The position numbers were made by a program, and so were the translations under genes. This document shows positions 42,591 through 52,110 of a DNA stretch of 58,135 nt, piece after piece. How positions within the stretch are numbered: position 1 is the first letter of the stretch; the number at the start of each line of letters is the position of its first letter. This stretch comes from an uncultured Halorubrum sp. (lineage in GTDB: Archaea > Halobacteriota > Halobacteria > Halobacteriales > Haloferacaceae). The stretch covers positions 1 through 58,135 of the forward strand of contig NZ_CAKZRO010000141.1 in the NCBI RefSeq assembly GCF_937146585.1, in the 5' to 3' direction. The notes below the pieces were generated by a model. The model did no database searches and was not told the origin of the DNA. It saw only the letters and a list, made by a program, of their open reading frames with translations.

Positions 42591-43382
42591 ATGACAGCAG
42601 GACTCTCGGCACGACTCGACCGCATCTCCACGAACGACCGCTACCTCGTCGTCCCCATGGACCACGGGATCACGATGGGGGCCGTCGAGGGGCTCGTCGA
42701 CATCGAGTCGACGATCGACGGCGTCACGCGCGGCGGCGCGGACGCGGTGCTCACGCAGCGCGGGATCGCCGACCGCGTCCACGACAACAAGAACGACGCC
42801 GGCTACATCGTCCACCTCAACGGGTCGACGACGATCGGCCCCGACGAGCGCGACAAGCGCGTCACCGGCACCGCCGAGGACGCGGTCCGCGCCGGCGCCG
42901 ACGCCGTCTCGTTCCACATCAACGTCGGCTCGGAGCACGAGCCGGAGCAGATCGAGGAGCTCGCCGAGCTGACCGCGGACGCCGAGCGGCTCGGGCTGCC
43001 GGTCCTCGCGATGGCGTACGCGCGCGGCCCGAGCGTCGACAGCACGGATCCCGAGTCGCTGGGCCACGCGGTCCGGCTCGCCGAGGAGCTCGGCGCCGAC
43101 GTGGTGAAGACGGGCTACTCCGGCGACGGCGACTCGTTCGCCCGCGTCACGGAGTCGACGCGGCTCCCGGTCGTCATCGCGGGCGGCTCGAAGGGGACGG
43201 ACCGGGAGACCGTCGAGATGGTCCGCGGCGCGATGGACGGCGACGCCGCCGGCGTGTCGATGGGGCGGTCGATCTTCCAGCACGACGACCCCGAGGGGAT
43301 CGCGCGGGCGGTGTCGGCGATCGTCCACGACGACGCCACCGTCGAGGAGGCGCTGCGGGCGGGCGGGTTCGTCGAGGCCTGA
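42591..43382 (+). CDS. aroA': 2-amino-3,7-dideoxy-D-threo-hept-6-ulosonate synthase (AroA')
   Basis: First step of the archaeal route to 3-dehydroquinate, a class I aldolase that joins aspartate semialdehyde to a deoxy-fructose phosphate-type donor. 263 residues. VVPMDHGITMGAVEGL, YIVHLNGST, ELGADVVKTGYSGD (Schiff-base lysine) and VVIAGGSKG match the family. The open frame extends upstream, but the conserved start is ATG 42591. Together with the gene at 45072 it feeds the aromatic pathway whose tryptophan branch lies just upstream. A general fructose-bisphosphate aldolase is the alternative reading. Confidence 0.85.
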   Translation: MTAGLSARLDRISTNDRYLVVPMDHGITMGAVEGLVDIESTIDGVTRGGADAVLTQRGIADRVHDNKNDAGYIVHLNGSTTIGPDERDKRVTGTAEDAVRAGADAVSFHINVGSEHEPEQIEELAELTADAERLGLPVLAMAYARGPSVDSTDPESLGHAVRLAEELGADVVKTGYSGDGDSFARVTESTRLPVVIAGGSKGTDRETVEMVRGAMDGDAAGVSMGRSIFQHDDPEGIARAVSAIVHDDATVEEALRAGGFVEA

Positions 43383-43405
43383 GGCCGGTCGGTTACCGGT
43401 CCGGG

Positions 43406-44959
43406 TCAGCAGGCGACGCGTATCTGTTTCTCCGCCTCGGGCTCGTCGACCGGCCCGGTCGCGTCGACCGACTGTTCGACGCGGAACACCGTCACGGACG
43501 CCACGTCGCGGTCCGCGCGCTCACAGAGGTACGACGCGACCGGGCGGTACCGGGACTCGCCGGCGTGCTTCATCCTGAATCCGAACTGGTGCCAGAGGGT
43601 CGACGGATACGTCTCCGCCGCGTCGGGCGGCCGGTCGTAGGTGGCCGGCTCGCCGTCTCGCAGGTCGATCGGATCGCCGGACTCGGGCGTCCCCCGGACG
43701 ACGTACCAGCTCGAGGCGTCCGGCGGGTTCGGCGCGAAGAACGACCAGCTCACCTCCGACAGGTCGCCGGTCGTCTCCGACGCCGGGAGATCGACGAGAC
43801 CGACGCCCGCCGCCTGCCACCAGACGAGCGCGAGGAAGAACCCCACGAGCAGCGCGCTCGTCCCCACCTTCATCGCGCGCCGAGCGCGCGACGGAGTCGG
43901 GTCCACGGCGCGGGGCTCCGTCCCGCCGTCGCTCCGGTGAGCACGGACGGGGTCCGCGAGCCGCGTCGACTCGCGGAGCCTCGCCGTGACGGCCTCGAGG
44001 CGGTCCCACGCGCCGGGCGGGAGGAACAGGAGGAGGATCGCGGTCATGACGAACGGGAACACGGCGAGCCGCATCGTCGCCGCCATGCCGAGGTGCGCGG
44101 CGACGAACGCGAGGGCGACGCCGGTCCGGCGCCGCCCGGTCGCGACGATCAGCGCGGGGGACGCCGCGAGGAGCGCGATCCACGACCAGTTTATCGCCGT
44201 CAGCAGCGCGGCCCGCTCCGAGAGGAGCGGTCCGAGCCCCACCGTGAACTCGCCCAACTGGAAGATCCGCGGGACGGCGACGCCGGACATCCACGCGTCG
44301 CTCCGGTACTTCGAGACCGCGTTCGCCGCGTATATCGACACGAGCGTCAGGAGCGCGACCGCCGTCCCTACCGAACAGACCCGCGAGTCGAGGGCGCTCT
44401 CCGGAGCGTCGTCTCCTCGCCTCTCGGTCTCTTCCCGGGCAGCCCGACCGCTCCGCGAGTCAGCGCCGAGCGACCAGCGCGCGTCGAGCGGGAGGAAGAG
44501 GCCGAGAAAGAGGAACACGACCAGGATCGTGTTCCCGCCGTTGATCACGTACGGGTTCCGCGCGTACAGCGACGCGAGCAGGGCCAGGGTGAGACCCGTC
44601 GCCGCCCGCGTGCGGTAGCCGACCAGCATCGAGCCGGCGGCGAGGACCCCGACCGCGAGCAGCCCGGTCTGTACCCGCGCTGACCCGGAGATCGCGTACA
44701 GCGACGCCTCCGCCAACAGCGGGAAGCTCTCGGCCAGCGTCGATCGCGGGAGGACGCCCCCGTCCGCGTAGAACGCCCCCACCGCCGGTAGCCGATAGAC
44801 GAGCAGGTCGGCGAGGACGAAGAGCGCCACCCCGATGCGGAACGCGCCGAGCGCCCGCGGGTCGATCCCGAGGTGGGGAGCGACGCGCTCGCGGAGGGAC
44901 TCGCGGGCGGCGGCGTAGCGGGACCCGGCTTCCGAGGGGCGATCCGCGGGCGACGACAT
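43406..44959 (-). CDS. HTTM-domain membrane protein (vitamin K carboxylase-like fold)
   Basis: 517 residues. Many hydrophobic helices in the first 430 residues, with HTTM elements such as FRIGVALFVLADLLVY, the region around YADGGVLPRS and ARNPYVINGGNTILVVFLFL. A soluble C-terminal domain follows (SFFAPNPPDASSWYVVRG to the end). Bacterial and archaeal members have no proven carboxylase activity. ATG 44959 is 27 bases from a TATA-like box. It sits on the opposite strand between aroA' and aroB', breaking up that pathway cluster. Confidence 0.78.
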   Translation of the reverse strand: MSSPADRPSEAGSRYAAARESLRERVAPHLGIDPRALGAFRIGVALFVLADLLVYRLPAVGAFYADGGVLPRSTLAESFPLLAEASLYAISGSARVQTGLLAVGVLAAGSMLVGYRTRAATGLTLALLASLYARNPYVINGGNTILVVFLFLGLFLPLDARWSLGADSRSGRAAREETERRGDDAPESALDSRVCSVGTAVALLTLVSIYAANAVSKYRSDAWMSGVAVPRIFQLGEFTVGLGPLLSERAALLTAINWSWIALLAASPALIVATGRRRTGVALAFVAAHLGMAATMRLAVFPFVMTAILLLFLPPGAWDRLEAVTARLRESTRLADPVRAHRSDGGTEPRAVDPTPSRARRAMKVGTSALLVGFFLALVWWQAAGVGLVDLPASETTGDLSEVSWSFFAPNPPDASSWYVVRGTPESGDPIDLRDGEPATYDRPPDAAETYPSTLWHQFGFRMKHAGESRYRPVASYLCERADRDVASVTVFRVEQSVDATGPVDEPEAEKQIRVAC

Positions 44960-44982
44960 TCGACTGACAATTGCGAAAAGAG

Positions 44983-44988
44983 GATAAG
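44983..44988 (-). promoter_or_regulatory. TATA-like box of the HTTM gene
   Basis: CTTATC on the minus strand, centred 27 bases upstream of ATG 44959. Confidence 0.45.
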
Positions 44989-45071
44989 TGCTTTGTCGTC
45001 GCCGCGTCGGGTCGCCCGCAGCACACGACCCTTCCGCAGTTTTCAAGCCGCCCCGCCGCGAGTTCCCGGTA

Positions 45072-46244
45072 ATGACACGCACGGTCTGGGTCAAGGCCGA
45101 CGGCGACGTCGGGGACTGGGAGGCGCGGAAGCGACGGGTCACGGCCGCCATCGAGGCCGGCGCGGACTGGGTGCTCGTCGACGAGGGCGACGTCGGCCGC
45201 GTCCGGGAGCTGGGCGACGTGAACGTCGCCGCCTTCCGCTCCGACGCCGACGTGATCGACGACGCCGAGAGCGACGTCGAGGCGGACGCCTACTTCGTCG
45301 GCAAGGGCGGCGAGGGCGACGGGACCATCTCGATGCCCGAGGAGTTCTCCGGCTCCGCGGACCTCACCACGCTGCGCCGCCGCGACGACCGCGCGCAGGG
45401 GGCGTACGTGCGCGTCCTCGGCACCGAGTACGAGGCGTTCGCGGAGGCCGCGGCCGACGACGCCGACTTCACGGTGATCGTCGGCGAGGACTGGTCGATC
45501 ATCCCGCTGGAGAACCTCATCGCCCGCGTCGGCGAGGAGACCCACCTCGTCGCGGGCGCGACGACGGCCGCGGAGGCCCGGACCGCCTTCGAGACGCTGG
45601 AGATCGGCGCCGACGGCGTCCTCCTCGATTCCGACTCGCCCGACGAGATCCGCGGGGCGGTCGAGGCCCGCGACGCCGCCGACCGCGAGACGCTCGACCT
45701 CCGGCACGCCGCGGTGACCGAGATCGAACAGACCGGGATGGCCGACCGCGTCTGTATCGACACCGGGTCGCTGATGGACGACAGCGAGGGGATGCTCGTG
45801 GGGTCGATGTCGCGGGGACTGTTCTTCGTCCACGCCGAGACCGCGGAGTCGCCGTACGTCGCCTCCCGCCCGTTCCGCGTGAACGCCGGCGCGGTCCACG
45901 CGTACGTCCGCAACTCCGAGGGCGGCACCAACTACCTCGCCGAACTGTCGAGCGGCGACGAGGTCCAGATCGTCGACACCGACGGCCACACCCGGGAAGC
46001 GGTCGTGGGCCGGGTGAAGATCGAGAAGCGCCCGATGTTCCGGATCCAGGCCGAGGTCGAGACGGAGGACGGGACCGACCGCATCGAGACGCTCATCCAG
46101 AACGCCGAGACCGTGAAGATCGCGACGAGCGAGGGGCGCAAGGCCGTCACCGAGGTCGAGCCGGGCGACGAGGCGCTCGTCTACTACGAGGACGTCGCGC
46201 GCCACTTCGGCGAGGCCGTCGAGGAGAGCATCATCGAGAAGTGA
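45072..46244 (+). CDS. aroB': 3-dehydroquinate synthase II (AroB')
   Basis: Oxidative deamination and cyclisation of the AroA' product to 3-dehydroquinate with NAD, the archaeal replacement for AroB. 390 residues. The start TRTVWVKADGDVGDWEARKR, the GEDWSIIPLENLIA segment and GMLVGSMSRGLFFVHAET are characteristic. It acts immediately after the enzyme encoded at 42591; the HTTM gene lies between them on the other strand. Confidence 0.9.
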   Translation: MTRTVWVKADGDVGDWEARKRRVTAAIEAGADWVLVDEGDVGRVRELGDVNVAAFRSDADVIDDAESDVEADAYFVGKGGEGDGTISMPEEFSGSADLTTLRRRDDRAQGAYVRVLGTEYEAFAEAAADDADFTVIVGEDWSIIPLENLIARVGEETHLVAGATTAAEARTAFETLEIGADGVLLDSDSPDEIRGAVEARDAADRETLDLRHAAVTEIEQTGMADRVCIDTGSLMDDSEGMLVGSMSRGLFFVHAETAESPYVASRPFRVNAGAVHAYVRNSEGGTNYLAELSSGDEVQIVDTDGHTREAVVGRVKIEKRPMFRIQAEVETEDGTDRIETLIQNAETVKIATSEGRKAVTEVEPGDEALVYYEDVARHFGEAVEESIIEK

Positions 46245-46331
46245 TCCCGCGGCGCGGCGGCGTTCGCGGCCGAAACCGGCGGTGTTCGTGTCGACCAGAA
46301 CGAATTTTGTGGTTGATTGCGATCTAATGTC

Positions 46332-46946
46332 ATGGCATTCGCTAACGAGGCGGACCGGCGCGTCGTCGAGCAGGGGTTCCTCGATCGGGTCCAACACCTC
46401 GCCCAAGCCGCGAACCCGGCGTTCGCGGCCGGGAGCCTCCTCGTCCCGCTGGCGTTCTTCGGGGCGAGCCTCGCGCTCGCGAGCACCGAGCTCCTCTTTT
46501 ACACCCACGTCGCGGCGGGGGCGATCTGGTTCGGCTTCGCGCTGATCTTCCCGGCGGTCATCGGCCCGACGCTCGGCGGCTTGGACGAGGAGGCGTCGGC
46601 CGCGGTGACGACGACGCTGGTGCCGAAGGCCGTCTTCTTCCTCGTCGGCTTCTCGCTGACGACGGTGCTGTCCGGGACGGTGCTGCTCACGACCGACCTC
46701 GGCCTCGGCTACGGCTTCGGCGGCGCGTGGTCGGGGGCCGCGCTCGCGCTCGGCTGGGGACTGTTCGCGTTCGGGATCGCCGTGCCCCACCGGCTCCACC
46801 TCAGCGCGTACTACGAGACGCTGTCGCCGGACCCCGACGCCTCGCGGCTCGAATCGATCGAGAAGAAGAACCTCGTCGTCGGGCTGTTCGAGGCGGCGAT
46901 GATGCTGGCGATCATCGTCATGATGACCGGGTTCCGGCTGGGGTGA
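46332..46946 (+). CDS. hypothetical five-helix membrane protein (CopD-like)
   Basis: 204 residues with helices at about 36-55, 60-84, 104-128, 137-158 and 185-203. YTHVAAGAIWFGFALIFPAVIG resembles the His-x-x-x-Gly-x-x-Trp helix of CopD/DUF2269-type proteins, but no clear ligand pair is conserved. The C-terminus has a charged amphipathic stretch (SRLESIEKKNLVVG). An AATTTTG box about 28 bases upstream supports the start at 46332. Function unknown. Confidence 0.65.
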   Translation: MAFANEADRRVVEQGFLDRVQHLAQAANPAFAAGSLLVPLAFFGASLALASTELLFYTHVAAGAIWFGFALIFPAVIGPTLGGLDEEASAAVTTTLVPKAVFFLVGFSLTTVLSGTVLLTTDLGLGYGFGGAWSGAALALGWGLFAFGIAVPHRLHLSAYYETLSPDPDASRLESIEKKNLVVGLFEAAMMLAIIVMMTGFRLG

Positions 46947-46994
46947 GCGCCGGGTGCGGACGGTGCGCGCATCCCCCGGAGAGCCGCGCTGCGC

Positions 46995-47711
46995 CTACCA
47001 GGGGATCCGCTCCCGGTCCTTCCAGAGCAGTCCCCCCGGACTCCCCTGGGCGAACCGGGCGAGCCACACCGGGGTCTCGGCCCCCTTCGACGGCGGGCGG
47101 GGCGCGCCGTCCCCGCCCATGTCCGTCCGGACCCACCCGGGGGAGACGGCGTTGGCGACGAGCCCCTGCTCGCCGTACTCGCCGTTGAGGTACGCCGTGA
47201 GTCCTCCGAGCCCCACCTTCGACAGCCGATACGGCGGATAGCCGCCCTCCATCTGCCCCTTCGTGAACTGCCCGAGCCCGGACGACATGGAGATAACGCG
47301 CCCGCCGGGACCGTCCAACAGCAGCGGCAGCGCCTCCTTCGTCAGCAGGACCGGCCCGCGGAGGTTCACGGCCATCGTCCGGTCGAAGTCGGCGTCGTCC
47401 ATCTCGTGGAGCGGCCCCGACCGCGGGAAGATCCCGGCGTTGTTCACCAGCACGTCCAGCGATCCCTGCTCCCGTTCGATCCGGTCGACCGCAGCGCGGA
47501 TCTGCTCGTCGTCGGTCACGTCCAACTCGACGGCCCGCTGGTCCGCCGCGGTGACGTCGGCCGGATCTCTGGCCCCGGCGTACACGGTCGCGCCCAGCTC
47601 CGCGAGGCCCGCGGCGATCTCGGCGCCGATGCCGCGGGTCGCGCCCGTGACGAGGGCGACGTCGTCGGTCAGGTCCGACTTGAGGTCGACTTCGGGGTGC
47701 GTCTGTGTCAT
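46995..47711 (-). CDS. SDR-family NAD(P)-dependent oxidoreductase
   Basis: 238 residues. TGATRGIG (22-29) is the nucleotide loop, NNAG follows the fourth strand, SMSSGLGQF supplies the serine and YRLSK the Tyr/Lys pair. SPGWVRTDMGG is the usual post-active-site loop. Compared with the SDR at 5581 the motif is textbook; the turn has an Arg (ARDPAD), which suggests NADP(H). The C-terminus ends KDRERIPW, as in carbonyl-reductase-like SDRs. Substrate unknown. Confidence 0.87.
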   Translation of the reverse strand: MTQTHPEVDLKSDLTDDVALVTGATRGIGAEIAAGLAELGATVYAGARDPADVTAADQRAVELDVTDDEQIRAAVDRIEREQGSLDVLVNNAGIFPRSGPLHEMDDADFDRTMAVNLRGPVLLTKEALPLLLDGPGGRVISMSSGLGQFTKGQMEGGYPPYRLSKVGLGGLTAYLNGEYGEQGLVANAVSPGWVRTDMGGDGAPRPPSKGAETPVWLARFAQGSPGGLLWKDRERIPW

Positions 47712-47867
47712 GTCTATCAGGGACGCCCTCCGGCCGGAAATATCCCACAGCCGCACGCGAACGCCACTCACCCAGCGGACGGGCGATTCGCGGCCGACGC
47801 TCGGAGGCGACGTCGAGTGGGTAGATTCATGCCGGTACCGGCACAGCGTTCCATCCACGGAGAAACA

Positions 47868-48806
47868 GTGAGTGACGGCGAGCGAGAGATAGCGGTCGTC
47901 GGCGACACGACGGTCGATCTCTACCCGACGGACGGCGGACCGATCGCGCCCGGGAGCGGCTTCGAGTGGCACGTCGGCGGCACGGCGACGAACGCCGCCC
48001 GGTGGGCGGCCGCGCTCGGCTGCGAGGTCGACCTCGTCACGAACGTCGGGACCGACGTGCTCGGGGCGGCGGCCGCCCGACGGCTCGCGAGCGGCCCGGT
48101 CGACACGGGGCGCGTCGCGCGGGTCGACGCCCCGTCGCCGCTGACGATGTACACCGGAGGAGCAGGCGAAGAGGCGTGGAACGCGTGGGTGGCCGGGAGC
48201 TGCTACGGGTTCACCCCGCCGGACGATCCGGCGTCGTTCGCGACCCCCTACGACTGGATCCTCCTCGAGGGAGTGACGCTACCGTCCGCGGTGAACCGGA
48301 CGGCGGTCCGTCGCCTCGCCGCGGCGGCCGCGGAGCGCGACGCTCGCGTCGCGTTCGATCTCAACGGGCGTCCGAACCAGTGGTCGGCCCCGGACGAGTA
48401 CCGAGGCGCGCTGGGGGAAGTCCTCCCGCGCTGCGACCTGCTGTTCGCCGGGACGGACGACCTCGCGGTGGCCGGCGTCGAACCGACGCCGGCGGGGCTG
48501 CTCGAACTCCTCCCGGCGGACCACTCCGCGACGGCGTTCGTCACCGACGGCGGCGAGGCGACGCGGGCGCTCCGGATCGACGACGGGGCCGTCACGGAGC
48601 GCGTGAGCGTCGCGCCTCCGTCGGCGAGCGTCGCGACCACGGCCGGCGCCGGCGACGCGTTCGCGGGCGCGGTCCTCGCCGCGCGACACGGCGGCGCGTC
48701 TGACCTCCGCCGACTGGCGACGATCGGCAACGAGGCCGGCGCGGCCGCCGTCGAGACGGTCGGCGCGTTCGACGCGGAGGCCGCCGCGACGGATCGGTCG
48801 TTCTGA
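47868..48806 (+). CDS. PfkB-family carbohydrate kinase
   Basis: 312 residues, ribokinase fold. FEWHVGGTATNAARWAAALG is the N-terminal PfkB signature region and TTAGAGDAFAGAVLAA carries the catalytic Asp (normally DTxGAGD; the first Asp is Thr here). FDLNGRPNQW is the mid-domain substrate strand. I start at GTG 47868; an in-frame ATG at 47829 would add 13 residues, and neither has a convincing TATA box. The sugar is unknown; candidates include 2-keto-3-deoxygluconate, fructose or a nucleoside. Confidence 0.82.
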   Translation: MSDGEREIAVVGDTTVDLYPTDGGPIAPGSGFEWHVGGTATNAARWAAALGCEVDLVTNVGTDVLGAAAARRLASGPVDTGRVARVDAPSPLTMYTGGAGEEAWNAWVAGSCYGFTPPDDPASFATPYDWILLEGVTLPSAVNRTAVRRLAAAAAERDARVAFDLNGRPNQWSAPDEYRGALGEVLPRCDLLFAGTDDLAVAGVEPTPAGLLELLPADHSATAFVTDGGEATRALRIDDGAVTERVSVAPPSASVATTAGAGDAFAGAVLAARHGGASDLRRLATIGNEAGAAAVETVGAFDAEAAATDRSF

Positions 48807-48877
48807 CGCGCGGACGCTTCCCGCGGAGAACCGTCCGCGGTGGCAGAAAAAGCCGGTTCGGAGCGTTCGACGACGCC

Positions 48878-50404
48878 TCAGATCCCGTACAGCTCGCCGT
48901 ACTTCTCGTCGACGTAGTCGAGGAAGGCGTCGGCCGAGAAGTCCTCCCCGGTCGCGCGCTTGACGAGCTCGTTCGTCTCGTAGCGGGAGCCGTGCCGGTG
49001 GACGTTCTCGCCGAGCCAGTCGTGGAGGTCGTCGAACTCGCCCTCGGCGATCTTCGCGTCGAGGTCGTCGATCTCGGCCTCGGCGGCCTCGAACAGCTGC
49101 GCGGCCATCACGGAGCCGAGCGAGTAGGTGGGGAAGTAGCCGAAGTTGCCGTGGCTCCAGTGGATGTCCTGGAGGCAGCCCTCGCTGTCGGTGTCGGGGC
49201 GGATGCCGAGGTACTCCTCGTACTTGTCGTTCCAGACCCCGGGCACGTCCTCGACGTCGAGGTCGCCGCGGACCAGGTCGCGCTCGATCTCGAACCGGAT
49301 GACGATGTGGAGGTGGTAGGTGAGCTCGTCGGCCTCGACCCGGATGAGGTTGTCCTCGTACACCTGGTTGAACGCCTCGTAGGCGTCGCGGACCGTCGCC
49401 TCCTCGGTCTGCGGGAAGTGCTCTTGGAAGACGGGGAGGAACTCCCGCCAGAACGCCTCGCTGCGCCCGACGTGGTTCTCCCAGAGGCGCGACTGCGACT
49501 CGTGGACGGAGAGGTCGCGCGACGTGCCGAGCGGCGTGCCGAAGTGCTCCTGCGGGAGGCCGAGGTTGTACTGGGCGTGACCGAACTCGTGGACCGTTGA
49601 GCCGACAGCGCCGAGCGGGTCGGTCTCGTCGAACCGGGTCGTCACCCGGCAGTCGAACTGGTTGCCGGAGGTGAACGGGTGCGAGGAGACGTCGAGGCGG
49701 CCGCGGTCGAAGTCGTAGCCGACGAGTTCGAGCGCGTCGCGCGACAGCGCCTCCTGCTCGTCCTCGGGGAAGGTCCCCTCGAAGGTGTCGACCGCGAGTT
49801 CGACGTCCGACTCGCGGATGTCCTCGATCATCGGGACGAGGGCCTCGCGGAGCTCGGCGAGGATCGACTCGGCGCGCTCCATCGACAGGCACGGCTCGAA
49901 CTCCTCGAAGAGGACCTCGTAGGGGTCGCGGTCGGGGTCGATGTGCTCGGCGTACTCCCGCTTCAGCTCGACGTGCTTCTCGAGGTAGGGGGCGAACTCA
50001 TCGAAGTCGTCCTCCGCCTTCGCCTCCTCCCACGCCTGGAGCGCCTCGGAGCCGGTCTCGGAGATCTCCTCGACGAGCTCGACCGGGACGGCGTCGGCGC
50101 GCTCGTACTCGCGGCGGACCTCGCGGACGACCGCGGCCTGCTCGTCCGTGAGGTCGGCGTCGTCGAGCTCGTCGAGCAGCTCGCCCGTCTCGTCGGCGGT
50201 GACCATGTCGTGGTGGACCGAGGAGAGCGCCGAGAGCTGCTTCGACCGGGCGGGAGTACCGCCCTCGGGCATCATCACCTGCTGGTCCCACCCGAGGACC
50301 CCGGAGGCGCTGCCGACCGCATTCCACCGCTGGACGCGGTCGAGCAGGGCCTCGTAGGCGTCCGGTGCGCTCGCTGACTCGTCTGGCGCGGCTTCCGTTG
50401 CCAT
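48878..50404 (-). CDS. M32-family metallocarboxypeptidase
   Basis: Cytosolic zinc carboxypeptidase related to Taq/Pfu carboxypeptidase. 508 residues, almost all helical. The zinc motif HEFGH is at 272-276 with the expected third ligand further on in HESQSR; RVTTRFDETDP and YFPTYSLGSVMAAQL are M32 features. A CTTAACG box lies about 26 bases upstream. It releases C-terminal residues from peptides. It is divergent from the threonine-aldolase gene. Confidence 0.9.
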   Translation of the reverse strand: MATEAAPDESASAPDAYEALLDRVQRWNAVGSASGVLGWDQQVMMPEGGTPARSKQLSALSSVHHDMVTADETGELLDELDDADLTDEQAAVVREVRREYERADAVPVELVEEISETGSEALQAWEEAKAEDDFDEFAPYLEKHVELKREYAEHIDPDRDPYEVLFEEFEPCLSMERAESILAELREALVPMIEDIRESDVELAVDTFEGTFPEDEQEALSRDALELVGYDFDRGRLDVSSHPFTSGNQFDCRVTTRFDETDPLGAVGSTVHEFGHAQYNLGLPQEHFGTPLGTSRDLSVHESQSRLWENHVGRSEAFWREFLPVFQEHFPQTEEATVRDAYEAFNQVYEDNLIRVEADELTYHLHIVIRFEIERDLVRGDLDVEDVPGVWNDKYEEYLGIRPDTDSEGCLQDIHWSHGNFGYFPTYSLGSVMAAQLFEAAEAEIDDLDAKIAEGEFDDLHDWLGENVHRHGSRYETNELVKRATGEDFSADAFLDYVDEKYGELYGI

Positions 50405-50513
50405 ACGTCACGAATCGATCCCGGTCGTTAAGAAGGGACCGGACGCGGAACCGAGCGTCGAACCCTGATCCCCCGCCAGCGCTCGCTGCGGCGGCTGTTC
50501 GCCGAGCGCGGGA

Positions 50514-50519
50514 TATATG
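50514..50519 (+). promoter_or_regulatory. TATA-like box of the threonine-aldolase gene
   Basis: TATATG, about 31 bases before ATG 50548; it also marks the break between this gene and the divergent carboxypeptidase. Confidence 0.45.
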
Positions 50520-50547
50520 CCCGCCGCCGCGGAAGGACCTACAACGG

Positions 50548-51594
50548 ATGTCCCACGACGACTTCATCGACCTGCGGTCCGACACGGTCACGACGCCCTC
50601 GGACGAGATGCGCGACGCGGCCGCGACCGCCGAGGTCGGCGACGACGTGTACCGCGACGACCCGACGGTCAACGAGCTGGAGCGACGGGCCGCCGAGGCG
50701 GTGGGAACCGAGGCCGCGCTGTACGTCCCCTCGGGGACGATGGCGAACCAGATCGCGGTCCACGCGCACACGGAGCCGGGTCAGGAGCTCCTCTTGGAGC
50801 GCGAGTCGCACATCTACCGCTGGGAGCTCGCGGGCGCGGCGAAGCTCTCGGGCGTCCAGACCCGGACGATAGACGCGGGCGAGCGCTGCGTCCCGACCCC
50901 CGAGGCGGTCCGCGAGGGACTCGTCGACGAGGACCTCCACCGCCCCGGGACCGGCCTCCTCGCCGTCGAGAACACCCACAACTACCGCGGCGGGGTCGCG
51001 GTCCCCGTCGACCGCATCGCGGCCGCGGCCGATGTCGCCCGCGACGCCGACGTGCCGGTCCACCTCGACGGCGCGCGCGTGTTCAACGCCGCGGTCGCGC
51101 TCGGCGTCGACGCGAGCGAGGTCGTCGCCCCCGCCGACAGCGTCACGTTCTGCCTCTCGAAGGGGCTCGGCGCGCCGGTCGGCTCGATCCTCGCCGGCGA
51201 CGAGGCGTTTATCGAGGACGCCCGCCGGGTCCGCAAGCTGTTCGGCGGCGGGATGCGCCAGGCCGGGATGATCGCCGCGCCGGCGCTCCGCGCGCTGGAG
51301 AACGTCGACCGCCTCGCGGAGGACCACGCAAACGCGGAGCGGCTCGCGGCCGGCCTCGACGCGCTCGACGGCGTCGACGCGCCCGCGCCGGACACGAACA
51401 TCGTCGTTGCGGACACCGAAGCGGCCGGCATCCCGGCCGAGTCGCTCTACGCGGGCTGTAAGGACGCCGGCGTCGGCTGCGTCGAGTTCGACGATTACAC
51501 GACGCGGTTCACCACGCACCTCGACGTCGACGAGGGCGACGTCGACGAGGCGGTCGACCGCGTCGCGGCCGTCGTCGACGACCTCCGGAACTGA
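50548..51594 (+). CDS. low-specificity L-threonine aldolase
   Basis: A PLP enzyme (beta-eliminating lyase family) that splits threonine or allo-threonine to glycine and acetaldehyde. 348 residues. DLRSDTVTTPSDEMRDA opens the protein, GDDVYRDDPTVNELE follows, and K205 in FCLSKGLGAPVGS is the Schiff-base lysine; HLDGARVFNAAV gives the PLP-ring Asp. The frame is open upstream, but the conserved start and a TATA-like box support ATG 50548. It could feed glycine to the GcvT system encoded elsewhere in the window. Confidence 0.87.
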   Translation: MSHDDFIDLRSDTVTTPSDEMRDAAATAEVGDDVYRDDPTVNELERRAAEAVGTEAALYVPSGTMANQIAVHAHTEPGQELLLERESHIYRWELAGAAKLSGVQTRTIDAGERCVPTPEAVREGLVDEDLHRPGTGLLAVENTHNYRGGVAVPVDRIAAAADVARDADVPVHLDGARVFNAAVALGVDASEVVAPADSVTFCLSKGLGAPVGSILAGDEAFIEDARRVRKLFGGGMRQAGMIAAPALRALENVDRLAEDHANAERLAAGLDALDGVDAPAPDTNIVVADTEAAGIPAESLYAGCKDAGVGCVEFDDYTTRFTTHLDVDEGDVDEAVDRVAAVVDDLRN

Positions 51595-51669
51595 CCGAGG
51601 CGTTCTGGTCGCCGCGCCCCTCCCCGCGGCGACCCACGAAAACGTTCAATTCGACGGGCCGCATACGGC

Positions 51670-52110
51670 GTGGTATGGACAGGCAAGCGGTCGAGGGAGA
51701 CGGGCGACCCGACCGAACGGTGGTGGACGGCTCCCGCCCCTGAGGTCGTCGGCGTGGACATCAGCGGCCGCCACGAGGAGGACGGCGAGTACCTGATGGT
51801 CGCGGCCGCGGTCCACGCGCGTATCGACTCCGCGCGGATCCGCTCGGTTGAGGGGATCGGGTTCGCCGCCGCGCGCGAGGGGCCGACGCTGGAGGCGATC
51901 GTCGCGCTCGCCGCGGACGCCGTGGGCGACCTCCCGACGCCGCCCGACGGCCACATCGTCGCGGAGGGCGGCGAGTTCTACGAGGAGCCGGCGAGCCGCG
52001 TCGGACTGAGCTTCCAGCCCGAGTTTAAATACGTCGAGAGCATAGGCGAGCGCGAGACAGTGCAGGCAGCACACCACGCCGCGTACGCCGCTCGGGACCT
52101 CCTCCGATGA
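51670..52110 (+). CDS. DUF2209 family protein, N-terminus uncertain
   Basis: About 146 residues if started at GTG 51670. The conserved part begins VVGVDISGRHEEDGEYL and includes VEGIGFAAAREGP and FQPEFKYVES. The first 25 codons (MVWTGKRSRETG and on) have atypical, Trp/Arg-rich composition. The overlapping frame from ATG 51675 reads MDRQAVEGDGRPDRTVVDGS, a more natural halophile N-terminus, and would join DUF2209 by one base change near 51742. So the start is either GTG 51670, a later GTG (51752), or broken by a frameshift. It overlaps hflX by 4 bases. Function unknown. Confidence 0.65.
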   Translation: MVWTGKRSRETGDPTERWWTAPAPEVVGVDISGRHEEDGEYLMVAAAVHARIDSARIRSVEGIGFAAAREGPTLEAIVALAADAVGDLPTPPDGHIVAEGGEFYEEPASRVGLSFQPEFKYVESIGERETVQAAHHAAYAARDLLR

